DNA of 64,000 bases. Origin: Betaproteobacteria bacterium CG2_30_68_42 (GTDB lineage Bacteria; Pseudomonadota; Gammaproteobacteria; Burkholderiales; Rhodocyclaceae). A model generated the notes under the pieces. That model searched no databases, was not told where the DNA came from, and worked only from the letters and a program-made list of their open reading frames with translations. A program made the translations under genes and the position numbers. Below are positions 47,076-56,067 of the stretch, piece after piece (within the stretch, counting starts at the first letter, position 1; every line of letters starts with the position of its first letter). Location: contig MNXU01000040.1 of the NCBI GenBank assembly GCA_001872285.1, forward strand, positions 1 to 64,000. Direction: 5' to 3'.

Positions 47076-48059
47076 ATGGAGCGCATCCTTCGCAGCCTCG
47101 CCACGGCACTGCTCGCGGCGGCCGTCGTCCAGTCCTCGTTCGCGGCCGAGTTCAAGCCCGCCAAACCCGAATGCGTCGCCGGAGCGAAGCCGGGCGGCGG
47201 CTTCGACCTCACCTGCCGGCTCGCGGCGCAGGCGCTACACGACTTCAAGCTCATCACCGAGCCGATGCGCGTGACCTATCTGCCCGGAGGCATCGGCGCG
47301 GTGGCCTACAACACCATGATCACCCAGCGCGCCGAAGACGCCAATGCCATCGTCGCGTTTTCCGCCGGCTCCTCGCTCAACATCGCGCAGGGCAAGTTCG
47401 GCAAGTACGACGAGAACGCCGTGCGCTGGCTCGCCGTGATCGGCACCGACTTCGGCGCGATCATGGTGCGCAAGGACTCACCCTACCAGTCGCTCAAGGA
47501 GCTGATGACCGCGCTCAAGGCCGACGCGTCCAAGGTGGTCTTCGGCGCCGGCGGCACCATCGGCAGCCAGGACTGGATGAAGGCCGCGATGATCGCCAAG
47601 CAGGCCGGCGTCGATCCCAAGGGCATGCGCTACGTCGCCTTCGAGGGCGGCGGCGCGGCGATCACCGCGCTGCTCGGCGGCCACGTGCAGGCGGTGTCGG
47701 GCGATGCCTCGGAGTCGATCGGACAAATGGAAGGCGGCGCGATCCGGGTGCTGGCGGTGCTCTCCGAGCGGCGCCTGCCGGGCAAGCTCGCCGCGGTGCC
47801 CACCGCGCGCGAGCAGGGCTACGACGTGGTGTGGCCGACCTACCGCGGGTTCTACCTCGCGCCCAAGGTCACCGACGAGCAGTACAAGGTCTGGGTGAGC
47901 CTGTTCGACCGCATGCTGGCGAATCCGGCCTACGCGAAGCTGCGCGAGGAGCGCGGCCTGTTCGAGTTCGCGAAGACCGGCAAGGATGCCGATGCGTTCG
48001 TGAAGAAGAGCGTCGCCGGGTACCGGGATCTCGCACGCGAAGCCGGACTGCTGAAGTAG
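47076..48059 (+). CDS. tctC: Tripartite tricarboxylate transporter substrate-binding protein (TctC)
   Basis: A periplasmic binding protein of the TTT family, 327 residues with a signal peptide (LATALLAAAVVQSSFA, then AEF). The tight ligand-pocket block GAKPGGGFDLTCRLAAQALHD and VVFGAGGTIGSQD are typical of TctC proteins. It captures a carboxylic acid for TctAB. A GGGAGG site precedes the ATG. It starts a four-gene plus-strand operon. Confidence 0.92.
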   Translation: MERILRSLATALLAAAVVQSSFAAEFKPAKPECVAGAKPGGGFDLTCRLAAQALHDFKLITEPMRVTYLPGGIGAVAYNTMITQRAEDANAIVAFSAGSSLNIAQGKFGKYDENAVRWLAVIGTDFGAIMVRKDSPYQSLKELMTALKADASKVVFGAGGTIGSQDWMKAAMIAKQAGVDPKGMRYVAFEGGGAAITALLGGHVQAVSGDASESIGQMEGGAIRVLAVLSERRLPGKLAAVPTAREQGYDVVWPTYRGFYLAPKVTDEQYKVWVSLFDRMLANPAYAKLREERGLFEFAKTGKDADAFVKKSVAGYRDLAREAGLLK

Positions 48060-48069
48060 CGCGTCTGCC

Positions 48070-48504
48070 GTGAGCGACCGGCTGGCCGCCCTGCTGCTCG
48101 TCGTCGCGGCGGCGGCCTACGGCGCCGCGGCATGGCACCTCGAGGTTCCCTTCGCCTACGAGCCGGTGGGGCCGCGTGCCTTCCCGCTCATGATCGCCGC
48201 GCTCGTCGCGCTGGCCGCGGCTGCGCTGGCCGCGCAGCCCGACCCGGAACCGCACTGGCCCAGCCCGGCGTTGCTCGCCCGCTCGGCACTCGTGGTGGGC
48301 ACGCTGGCGCTCTACGCCGCACTGTTTTCCGCGCTCGGCTTTCCGCTGTCCACGGCTGCGGCCACGCTCGTGCTCGGCCGCACCTTCGGCGCCGGCTGGA
48401 CGAAGTGCGCCGCGGGAGGTCTCGGGCTCGGGCTCGGGCTCTACCTGCTGTTCGACCGCGTGCTCGATGTCACGCTTCCGCTCGGCCCGCTGTCACCGGG
48501 ATGA
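48070..48504 (+). CDS. tctB: Tripartite tricarboxylate transporter small membrane subunit (TctB)
   Basis: A 144-residue protein with four hydrophobic segments (LAALLLVVAAAAYGAAAWHLE; AFPLMIAALVALAAAALAA; ALVVGTLALYAALFSALGFPL; AAGGLGLGLGLYLLF), the TctB topology. The GTG start lies 10 bp after tctC. Sequence conservation in this subunit is weak, so the call leans on topology and position. Confidence 0.88.
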   Translation: MSDRLAALLLVVAAAAYGAAAWHLEVPFAYEPVGPRAFPLMIAALVALAAAALAAQPDPEPHWPSPALLARSALVVGTLALYAALFSALGFPLSTAAATLVLGRTFGAGWTKCAAGGLGLGLGLYLLFDRVLDVTLPLGPLSPG

Positions 48505-49991
48505 GCACCCTCGCCCAGCTCTCGCACGGACTCGCGCTCGCGGTCACGCCCCTCAATCTGGGGCTCGCCGCGCTCGGCAGCTTTCTCGGCACCCTGATCG
48601 GGGCGCTGCCCGGCCTGGGCCCGATCAACGGCGTGGCGATCCTGCTGCCGATCGCCTACGCCATCAAGCTGCCCGCGGCGAGCGCGCTCATCCTGCTCGC
48701 GGCGGTGTATTACGGCTGCGAATATGGCGGCCGCATCTCCGCGATCCTGCTCAACGTGCCGGGAGACGCCGGCGCGATCATGACCGGCCTGGACGGCCAT
48801 CCGCTCGCGCTCAAGGGGATGGCCGGGCCGGCGCTCTCGCTCTCGGGCTGGAGTTCGTTCGTCGGCGCGATCGTCGCCTTCCTCGGCATCGTGGCTCTGG
48901 GTCCGCTGCTCGCGCGCTGGGCGCTGCTGTTCGGGCCGGCGGAGTACTTCGCTCTGATGGTGTTCGCCTTCGCCTGCCTGACCTCGATGGTGGGACGCAA
49001 TCCTGTCAAGACCCTGCTCGGCGGCTGCCTGGGGCTCGCGCTCGCGACCGTGGGCGTGGATGCCGGCACCGGGGTCTATCGCTACACCTTCGACGACGTG
49101 CATCTGTCGGACGGCATCCCTTTCCTCGTGGTCGTGATCGGCCTGTTCAGCGTGAGCGAGATCCTGATGCTGCTCGAGCAGACCGCTGCCGGGCAGGCGA
49201 TGATGCGGGTGTCGGGCCGCTTGCTGTTTACCCTCGCGGAGATGCGCGCGACCTGGTGGACGACGCTGCGCGCGAGCGTGACCGGCTTCCTCATCGGCGT
49301 GCTGCCCGGCACCGGCGCCTCGATCGCGAGCGCGGTGAGTTACATGACCGAGAAGCGCCTGCTCGACCGCGAAGGCACGTTCGGCAAGGGTGACCTGCGC
49401 GGGCTCGCGGCGCCCGAAGCCGCCAACAACGCGGCGGCCGGAGGCGCGCTGGTGCCGATGCTGACCCTGGGCGTTCCGGGCAGCGGCACCACCGCGATCC
49501 TGCTCGGAGCCCTCACCCTGTACGACATTCAGCCCGGCCCGCTCTTGTTCACGCAACAGCCCGACCTGGTGTGGAGCCTGATCGCCTCCATGCTGATCGC
49601 GAACGTCATGCTGCTGGTGATGAACCTTCCGCTGGTGGGGATCTTCGTGCGGCTGCTCCGGATTCCGTACTGGCTGCTGGTGCCGGGGATCGCGGCGATC
49701 AGCTTCATCGGGGTGTATTCGGTGCATGGCACCACGTTCGACCTGCTGCTCATGACCGGCCTCGGCGTACTGGCCTGGGTCCTGCGCAAGTTCGATGTGC
49801 CGCTGGCGCCGGTGATCCTCGGCTTCGTGCTCGGCGACATCATGGAGCAGGAGCTGCGCCGCGCGCTGTCGATCTCGGGCGGAGACTGGCGCATCCTCGT
49901 GCACAGCCCGGTCTCGATCGCGCTGTGGGCACTCGCCACAGGGATGGCGTTCGCGCCCGCCCTTCTGCGCCGGCTGCGGGGAAGGCCCTGA
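48501..49991 (+). CDS. tctA: Tripartite tricarboxylate transporter large membrane subunit (TctA)
   Basis: A large multi-pass permease of 496 residues. Conserved TctA blocks: [72 protein letters not shown] and [44 protein letters not shown]. Its ATG overlaps the tctB stop. Transports a carboxylate delivered by TctC using an ion gradient. Confidence 0.95.
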   Translation: MSTLAQLSHGLALAVTPLNLGLAALGSFLGTLIGALPGLGPINGVAILLPIAYAIKLPAASALILLAAVYYGCEYGGRISAILLNVPGDAGAIMTGLDGHPLALKGMAGPALSLSGWSSFVGAIVAFLGIVALGPLLARWALLFGPAEYFALMVFAFACLTSMVGRNPVKTLLGGCLGLALATVGVDAGTGVYRYTFDDVHLSDGIPFLVVVIGLFSVSEILMLLEQTAAGQAMMRVSGRLLFTLAEMRATWWTTLRASVTGFLIGVLPGTGASIASAVSYMTEKRLLDREGTFGKGDLRGLAAPEAANNAAAGGALVPMLTLGVPGSGTTAILLGALTLYDIQPGPLLFTQQPDLVWSLIASMLIANVMLLVMNLPLVGIFVRLLRIPYWLLVPGIAAISFIGVYSVHGTTFDLLLMTGLGVLAWVLRKFDVPLAPVILGFVLGDIMEQELRRALSISGGDWRILVHSPVSIALWALATGMAFAPALLRRLRGRP

Positions 49992-50013
49992 AACGCGCGA
50001 GCGGCGACCGGTC

Positions 50014-51063
50014 GTGACCGGCCTCGCGCACCTGCCCGGCGCGCCCGGGATCGCACTCTCGCTCGCGCTCGGGCTCGCGGGCGGAGCGCTGGCGAGCCTC
50101 GCCCACGTTCCGCTGCCGTGGCTGGTGGGGCCGATGCTGACGATGGCGGCGGCGCGCCTCGCGCATGTGCCGGTGCGCCCGCCGCCGGGCGGGCGCCAGG
50201 CCGGCCAGCTTGCGATCGGCGTCGCGCTCGGCCTGTACTTCACCCCCGAGGTCGGGCGCGAGGTGCTCGCTGACGGGCACTGGATGCTGTTCGCCGGAGC
50301 CGCCGCCATTCTCGTCGGTTACCTTTCGGGGCGCGTGCTGGCGCGGCTTTCCGGAGTCGATGTCGCGACAGCGTTCTTCTCCAGCGTGCCCGGCGGCGCC
50401 TCGGAGATGGCGGTGCTCGCCGAGCGCTTCGGCGCCTCGGTGCCGCATGTCGCCATCGCGCACTCGATGCGCATCCTGCTGGTGGTGCTGATCGTGCCGG
50501 GCACGCTCACCGCGCTCGGCGTGCGCGGCGAGGACGCCTACGCCGGCGCCGCCGCGGGCGAATCCCTGGCCGGACTGACCCTGCTCGCGGGGCTCGCCGC
50601 GTGCGGGGCCTGGGCGCTGCGGCGCACCGGGCTGCCCAATGCCTGGGTGCTCGGCCCCCTCGTGGTGGCGATCGGGATGACTCTCGCGGAACTGCATCTT
50701 TCCTCGGCGCCGCACTGGTTCACCGCGACTGGCCAGATGCTCATCGGGATCGCGCTCGGCAGCCGTTTCGACCCCGACTTCCTGCGCGCGGCGCCCCGCT
50801 ACGGCCTCGCGCTCGCCGCCAGCATCGCGGTGGCCCTCGCACTGTCCGCGGCTGCCGGACTGGGAGTGGCGTGGCTCGCCCGCCTGCGGCCGGCCGCGAT
50901 GGTGCTCGCCGCCGCCCCCGGGGGGATCGCCGAAATGTGCATCACCGCCCAGGTGCTGAAGCTGGGCGTGCCGCTCGTCACCGCCTTCCACGTCACCCGC
51001 TTCGTGATGGTGGTGACGCTCACCGGTCCGCTCTACCGCCACGCACTGCGCGGGGGCGGCTGA
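50014..51063 (+). CDS. AbrB-family membrane protein (putative permease)
   Basis: A 349-residue protein with two repeats of a hydrophobic AbrB-duplication domain; FFSSVPGGASEMAVLAERFGA in the first repeat is mirrored by AAAPGGIAEMCITAQVLKLG in the second. About ten TM helices. Often called ammonia monooxygenase/AbrB regulator in databases, but it is an integral membrane protein with no AbrB DNA-binding fold. It starts with GTG 22 bp after tctA, suggesting it is an extra component of the carboxylate transport system. Confidence 0.85.
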   Translation: MTGLAHLPGAPGIALSLALGLAGGALASLAHVPLPWLVGPMLTMAAARLAHVPVRPPPGGRQAGQLAIGVALGLYFTPEVGREVLADGHWMLFAGAAAILVGYLSGRVLARLSGVDVATAFFSSVPGGASEMAVLAERFGASVPHVAIAHSMRILLVVLIVPGTLTALGVRGEDAYAGAAAGESLAGLTLLAGLAACGAWALRRTGLPNAWVLGPLVVAIGMTLAELHLSSAPHWFTATGQMLIGIALGSRFDPDFLRAAPRYGLALAASIAVALALSAAAGLGVAWLARLRPAAMVLAAAPGGIAEMCITAQVLKLGVPLVTAFHVTRFVMVVTLTGPLYRHALRGGG

Positions 51064-51067
51064 GACC

Positions 51068-52657
51068 TCACTCGACGATGGTCTGCGACTGCTCGCGCAG
51101 GTACTGCGGGAGGTAGTAGAACGAGCCGGCGGCCTTGCCGGTGCTGCCGGAAGCCTTCCAGCCGCCGAAGGGCTGGAAGCCCGGCCACGCCCCGGTGGTG
51201 GCGCCCTGCGGGCGATTGACGTAGGTGACGCCGGCCTCGATGCGCTGGAGAAACTGCTGCGTTTCCTCGCGGTTGCCGTAGAAGCCCGCGGTGAGGCCGT
51301 AATCGACATCGTTCGCGCGCCGGATCGCCTCGTCCAGCGAATCGACCTCCCCCACCAGCGCGATCGGCAGGAACAGCTCCTGGCGCCATAACGCGTGGTC
51401 GAATGGCAGCTCGGCGAGCGTCGGCGCACAGTACAGGCCGGCCTCGAGCGCTTTCCCGCCGAGCCGCTCGCCGCCGCAGAGGATGCGTCCGGCATTGCGC
51501 AGCTCGGCGCAGATGCGCTCGTAGCGTTCGCATGCGCGCTCGTTCGCGACCGGCCCCATCCAGTTCTCCTTCGCCGTCGGATCGCCCACCCGGATCGCAG
51601 CGGTGAGCTCCACGAGCCTCGCCCGCAGCGCTTCTGCCGCCGGACGCTCGACGAAGACCCGCGAGCAGGCGGAGCACTTCTGTCCCTGGAGTCCGAATGC
51701 CGACCGCATGATGCCGAGCGCAGCGCGCTCGATGTCGCCGTTGCGGCTGACGATGGCGGCGTTCTTCCCGCCCATCTCCGCGATGCACGGGCGCGCATGA
51801 GTGCCGAGCGCGAAGGCGCGCTGGAGCTCCATGCCGACTTCATGCGAGCCGGTGAAGGTGATCCCCGCGATCGAGGGATGCGCGACCAGCGCTGCGCCCG
51901 CGCCTGCCCCTGCTCCGGTCACGTAGTTGAAGCTGCCCGCCGGCAGCCCCGCATCGCGCAGGGCCTCGGCGAACAGGCGCACGCCCCAGGGCGTGTCGCT
52001 CGCGGGCTTGAACACCACGGTGTTGCCGGCGGTGAGCGCCGCCCCGATCGGGCCGGCGGTGAGCGCCACGGGGAAGTTGAACGGCGAGATCACCGCCCAC
52101 ACGCCCCAGGGCTTGAGCACGCTGCGGTTGCGGCTGATGTAGCCCTTGAGCGGGTCGTTCGGCAGGGCGCGGTCGAAGCCGTTGTGCTCCTCCATCTGGT
52201 CGCAGTACCAGAGCATCAGGTCGGCCGACTCCTGCACCTCGCCGATCGCTTCCATGCGGTTCTTCCCGACTTCGAGGGCGACCGCCGCCGCGATGTCGAA
52301 GACGCGCTCCTCGACGAGCTGCGCCGCCTTGCGCAGGAGCTTGACGCGCTCGCGCCAGGGCAGCCCCGCCCACGCCGGGAAGGCGCGCCGGGCCGCGGCG
52401 ACCGCCTGCCCGACGGCCTCCTCCCCGGCGTCCTGGAACACCCCGATCGTCCAGTCGCGGTCAATGGGGCTTCGCCGCTCGAACTTCTTCTGCGAGCGGA
52501 CCTCGGCGCCGTCGATGATCATGGCATGTTCGGCGCCGAGACGGGCGCGTGCGCGCGCGAGCGCGCCCTCGAACTTGCCGTGCAGTTCCGGAGGCGGATC
52601 GAACATGGTGCCGTAGGTGAGCTTGAAGCCGCCGTGCTTCGCGTTGCCGCCGTTCAT
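51068..52657 (-). CDS. Aldehyde dehydrogenase, delta-1-pyrroline-5-carboxylate dehydrogenase type
   Basis: A 529-residue NAD-dependent aldehyde dehydrogenase. The catalytic Cys lies in FGLQGQKCSACSR and the general-base Glu in AEMGGKNAAIV. ISPFNFPVALTAGPIGAALTAGNTVVFKPA is the NAD-binding loop. The overall style (LTYGTMFDPPPE, KKFERRSPIDRDWTIGVFQDA) is that of single-domain P5C dehydrogenases converting glutamate semialdehyde to glutamate, but other aldehydes are possible. Start at ATG 52657; GGGAGCG sits upstream. Divergent from the acyl-CoA synthetase remnant and convergent with the AbrB-family gene. Confidence 0.87.
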   Translation of the reverse strand: MNGGNAKHGGFKLTYGTMFDPPPELHGKFEGALARARARLGAEHAMIIDGAEVRSQKKFERRSPIDRDWTIGVFQDAGEEAVGQAVAAARRAFPAWAGLPWRERVKLLRKAAQLVEERVFDIAAAVALEVGKNRMEAIGEVQESADLMLWYCDQMEEHNGFDRALPNDPLKGYISRNRSVLKPWGVWAVISPFNFPVALTAGPIGAALTAGNTVVFKPASDTPWGVRLFAEALRDAGLPAGSFNYVTGAGAGAGAALVAHPSIAGITFTGSHEVGMELQRAFALGTHARPCIAEMGGKNAAIVSRNGDIERAALGIMRSAFGLQGQKCSACSRVFVERPAAEALRARLVELTAAIRVGDPTAKENWMGPVANERACERYERICAELRNAGRILCGGERLGGKALEAGLYCAPTLAELPFDHALWRQELFLPIALVGEVDSLDEAIRRANDVDYGLTAGFYGNREETQQFLQRIEAGVTYVNRPQGATTGAWPGFQPFGGWKASGSTGKAAGSFYYLPQYLREQSQTIVE

Positions 52658-52687
52658 CGCATTCGCTCCCGGAAGTCTTCCGCTACC

Positions 52688-52807
52688 ATTGTATCGTCCC
52701 GCCCGGCGAACCATCTGCGGCATGTGACGCGCCACCGCCCGCGTGCCCGGAACCCGGTACGATGCGCGAGCTTTCTCACGGGAGGATTTGGTGCACCGCA
52801 GTATAAT
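52688..52807. promoter_or_regulatory. Divergent promoter region (ALDH / acyl-CoA synthetase remnant)
   Basis: A 219-bp intergenic region with a perfect TATAAT on the plus strand (52802-52807), about 70 nt before the remnant's ATG. A minus-strand TACAAT (52688-52693) lies about 31 nt before the aldehyde dehydrogenase ATG. Neither has a strong -35. Confidence 0.4.
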
Positions 52808-52876
52808 GCAATCCATCCAACGCCTGCGCCGCGGCGGCACCTCTCAAGAGGGGGCGGCCAAAGCGGCCTGCGCACC

Positions 52877-54398
52877 ATGACCGGAAGTCACTACCTCGCT
52901 CCGCTGTTCGCGCCGAAGTCAGTCGCCGTGATCGGAGCGAGCGAACGCCCGGAGTCGATCGGCGCCGTCCTCATGCGCAACCTCCTGGAGACGCCCTACG
53001 CCGGCAGGCTGTTCGCCGTCGATCCCGCGCACCGCGAGGTCTTTGGGCTTCCCTGCTTCCCCTCGGTGGAGGAGATCCCGCAGCGGCTCGACCTCGCGGT
53101 GATCGCGACCCCCGCGCCCACCGTCCCGGGCATCATCGAATCCTGCGCGCGGGCCGGAGTCCGGGCGGCGGTGGTGCTCTCGGCCGGCTTTTCGGAAGCC
53201 GGCGCGCGCGGCGAGCAGCTCGAGCGGGCGCTGATCGAGAACGTCCGCCGCCACCGCATCCGGCTCCTCGGCCCCAACTGCCTGGGCGTGATGCGCCCCG
53301 AGATCGGTCTGAACGCGACCTTCGCGCACAGCGGCGCGACTCCGGGCTCGATCGCGCTGATCTCGCAGTCCGGCGCGCTATGCTCGGCGATCCTCGACTG
53401 GGCGCGGCCGAACAACGTTGGCTTCTCCACCGTCATCTCGCTCGGCAGCTCGGGGGACCTGGACTTCGGCGAGATCCTCGACTACCTGGTGAACGATCCG
53501 AAGACCGAAAGCATCTTTCTCTACATCGAGGGCATCCGCCACGCGCGCCGCTTCGTAAGCGCGTTGCGGGCCGCCGCGCGCGGTGATCGAGGTCGCCTCG
53601 GGAAGCGACAAGCCGCTGGTGACCTGCTGGATGGGGGAGGCGCGCGTGCGCGAGGTGCGCGCCCTGTTCAAGAACGCCGGCATACCGACGTTCCGCACCC
53701 CGGAGCCGGCAGTCGAGCTGTTCTCCCACATCTCCGCCTACTATCGCAACCAGCGCCTGCTGATGCAGACGCCGGCGCCGCTGTCGCATCTCGCGAGCCC
53801 CAACGTGGAGAGCGCACGCCTGGTCATCGAGACCGCACTCGCCGAACGGCGCAGCGTGCTCACCGAAATGGAATCGAAGGCGCTGCTCGCGGCCTTCCGC
53901 ATCCCGATCGCGAGCACCGTGGTGGCCCGCTCGGTCACCGAGGCGATGGTGCTCGCCGAGGAGATCGGCCTGCCGTTGGCGATGAAGATCGACTCGCCCC
54001 AGATCACCCACAAGAGCGACTCCGGCGGCGTGAGGCTGAACCTCACCACGCTCCAGTCGGTGCGCTCGGCCTACCAGGACGTCCTCGACGAGGTCCGCCG
54101 CAACCGGCCCGATGCCTCGGTCAACGGAGTCGCGATCGAACCGATGATCCTCAAACCGAACGGGCGCGAGTTCGCCGTGGTGGTGGCCGACGAATGGGCG
54201 CACCGCGGCATCGCGCGCAGGCTCATGGGCCTGCTGATCGAGACGGCACGCGCCAAGGGCCTCAAGTACATGAACGGCGAATTCCTCTCGAGCAACGCGC
54301 GCATGCTCAAGTTCGTGGCCGACCTCGGCTTCGTGCTCTCGAAGAGCAGCGACGATCCCACGGTGGCGAGCGGCGTGCTCGCGCTGCAGGAAGGCTGA
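52877..54398 (+). pseudogene. Decayed acetyl/acyl-CoA synthetase (ADP-forming)/GNAT fusion gene
   Basis: The intact family is about 900 residues: CoA-binding Rossmann domain, succinyl-CoA-ligase-like domain, ATP-grasp and a C-terminal GNAT acetyltransferase (Pat-like). Here frame 1 carries SVAVIGASERPESIGAVLMRN through YIEGIRHARRFVSALRAAAR (about 235 residues). At about 53581 it shifts by +1 to VIEVASGSDKPLVTCWMGEA; the roughly 130 residues normally between are missing. The second frame continues through ITHKSDSGGVRLNL and PNGREFAV. There it joins VVADEWAHRGIARRLM, which is the middle of the GNAT domain, skipping the rest of ATP-grasp and the GNAT N-terminus (about 270 residues). The catalytic domains are incomplete, so the gene is almost certainly non-functional. 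GAGGGGGCGG upstream is its old ribosome-binding site. Confidence 0.85.
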
Positions 54399-54753
54399 CG
54401 GCCGCTCACCGATTTGCCGCACACGTAGATCCGCATGGCCAGCATGCGATCCAGCGACGTGACGATGGGTGCTTCCTGACCGGCGATCAGCAGATTCGCC
54501 AGGGACTCGACGGGGATGCGCAAGGATTTGGCATCAGCGATGATGCCATCCGTGCCCGCTGCGCCGCGTTCTGCCGCAGCTCGAATCGGCGAGAGCAGCG
54601 GTATGACCCCGTTCATCGGCAAGGTCCGGTATTCGTGGTGCGAGGGGGAGCGCGACCTTGTGCATCGCGGACACCGCGCTGAGCGCGGGATCGGACTTGC
54701 CGCAGTGCCGAGCATCCGCCGCCGCGCGGCCACTATCCGAACCACCTGACGAG
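54399..54753. other. Non-coding scar between the pseudogene and the enolase-like cassette
   Basis: 355 bp without a recognisable gene. On the minus strand a stretch reading IPLLSPIRAAAERG, IPVESLANLLIAGQEAPIV and RMLAMRIYVCGK has a protein-like composition but no start, neighbours or family I recognise. It may be the tail of a lost gene. This is the likely left edge of an inserted segment. Confidence 0.35.
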
Positions 54754-56067
54754 TCAGCGGCCTGCGGACGCCGGCGCCTTCGGCCGATTGCAGCCGAACA
54801 CCGCGGCACCGGCGAATCGCGCCCGCCCGCCCAGGCGCTCCTCGATGCGTAGTGCCTCGTTCCACTTGGCCATCCGCTCGCCGCGAGCGAACGCGCCGAC
54901 CTTGATCTGCCCCGCCTGCCAGCCGATCGCCAGATGCACGATCGTCGTGTCCTCGGTCTCGCCCGAGCGCGCCGACACGATGCCGGCGTAGCCCACCGAC
55001 TGCGCCGCCTGCCAGGCCCGCAGCGTCTCGGTGAGCGTGCCGCGCTGGTTCGGCTTGAGCAGCACCGTGTTGGCCGCACCGATCGCCGCGGCTTGTCGCA
55101 CCAGCGGCGCGTGCGACACCAGCAGGTCGTCGCCGACGATCTGCAGCCGGTGCCCGGCGGCTTGGGTGAAGCGCGCGAAGGCCTGCGCGTCGTCTTCGGC
55201 CAACGGGTCTTCGATCGAGACGATCGGGTAGCGGTCGATCCAGCGCAGCAGCAGTTCGATCAAGGCGTCGGAATCGAGCTGCCGCGACTCCAGCGCCAGC
55301 GTGTAGCGACCCTGGCGTCCGAACTCGGAGGCGGCCACGTCGAGGGCGATCGCCACCTGCCCACCGGGTACGAAACCGGCGCGCTCGATGGCCGTCACGA
55401 GCGTTTCGAGCGCCTGCTCGTTGGTGGCGAAGTCAGGCCACCAACCGCCTTCGTCGGCAACGCCGAAACGCGAGCCGCGCTGCTGCATCAACACACCGGC
55501 ACAGCGATAGACCTCCGCGCTCCACTCGATGGCCTGGCCGAAGTCGCGCGCGCCGGGGCAGACGACCATGAAGTCCTGGATATCGATGCGACGGCCGGCA
55601 TGCGCGCCGCCGCCGAAGATCTGAATCTGCGGCAGCGGCAGCATGGTGGCATCGGGCCCACCCAGGTACCGGTACAGCGGCAGGTGCAGCGACGCCGCCG
55701 CCGCATGCGCCGCGGCCATCGACACCGCGAGCGTCGCATTGGCGCCGAGCCGCGTCTTGGCCGGCGTGGCATCGAGGTCGATCAGCCGCTGGTCCAGCCC
55801 GGCCTGGTCGTCGGCAGCGCAGCCGATCACGACGCGCGCGATCTCGCCATTGACGTTTCCCACGGCACCCAGCACATCCAGCCCACCGAAGCGTGCCGTC
55901 GAATCGCGCAGATCGAGCGCCTCGCGCGTGCCCCTGGACGCACCCGCCGGAACGATCGCGCGACCGATCGAGTCGTCCTGCAGCGACACCTCGGCCTCGA
56001 CCGTCGGCCGGCCGCGGCTGTCCCACACGCGCCGGGCGTGGACCGACCGGATGGCGCGACCATTCAT
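54754..56067 (-). CDS. Enolase-superfamily paralogue with altered active-site residues
   Basis: A 437-residue homologue of enolase along its full length: DSRGRPTVEAEV, GASRGTREAL, DEGGWWPDF (E206), ALDVAASEF (D243), SIEDPLAEDD (E286), VGDDLLVSH (D313), LLKPNQRGTLTET (K338), GQIKVGA (K389). Two residues conserved in true enolases differ. The His in the SHRSGETED motif is Ala366 (SARSGETED). The Glu of the DIQEF motif is Asp165 (DIQDF). The metal ligands and the general-base Lys remain, so dehydration of a different 2-phospho acid is plausible. It overlaps the upstream kinase gene by ATGA. Its role in glycolysis is unlikely; related enolase-like enzymes occur in phosphonate and natural-product pathways. 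Confidence 0.85.
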   Translation of the reverse strand: MNGRAIRSVHARRVWDSRGRPTVEAEVSLQDDSIGRAIVPAGASRGTREALDLRDSTARFGGLDVLGAVGNVNGEIARVVIGCAADDQAGLDQRLIDLDATPAKTRLGANATLAVSMAAAHAAAASLHLPLYRYLGGPDATMLPLPQIQIFGGGAHAGRRIDIQDFMVVCPGARDFGQAIEWSAEVYRCAGVLMQQRGSRFGVADEGGWWPDFATNEQALETLVTAIERAGFVPGGQVAIALDVAASEFGRQGRYTLALESRQLDSDALIELLLRWIDRYPIVSIEDPLAEDDAQAFARFTQAAGHRLQIVGDDLLVSHAPLVRQAAAIGAANTVLLKPNQRGTLTETLRAWQAAQSVGYAGIVSARSGETEDTTIVHLAIGWQAGQIKVGAFARGERMAKWNEALRIEERLGGRARFAGAAVFGCNRPKAPASAGR

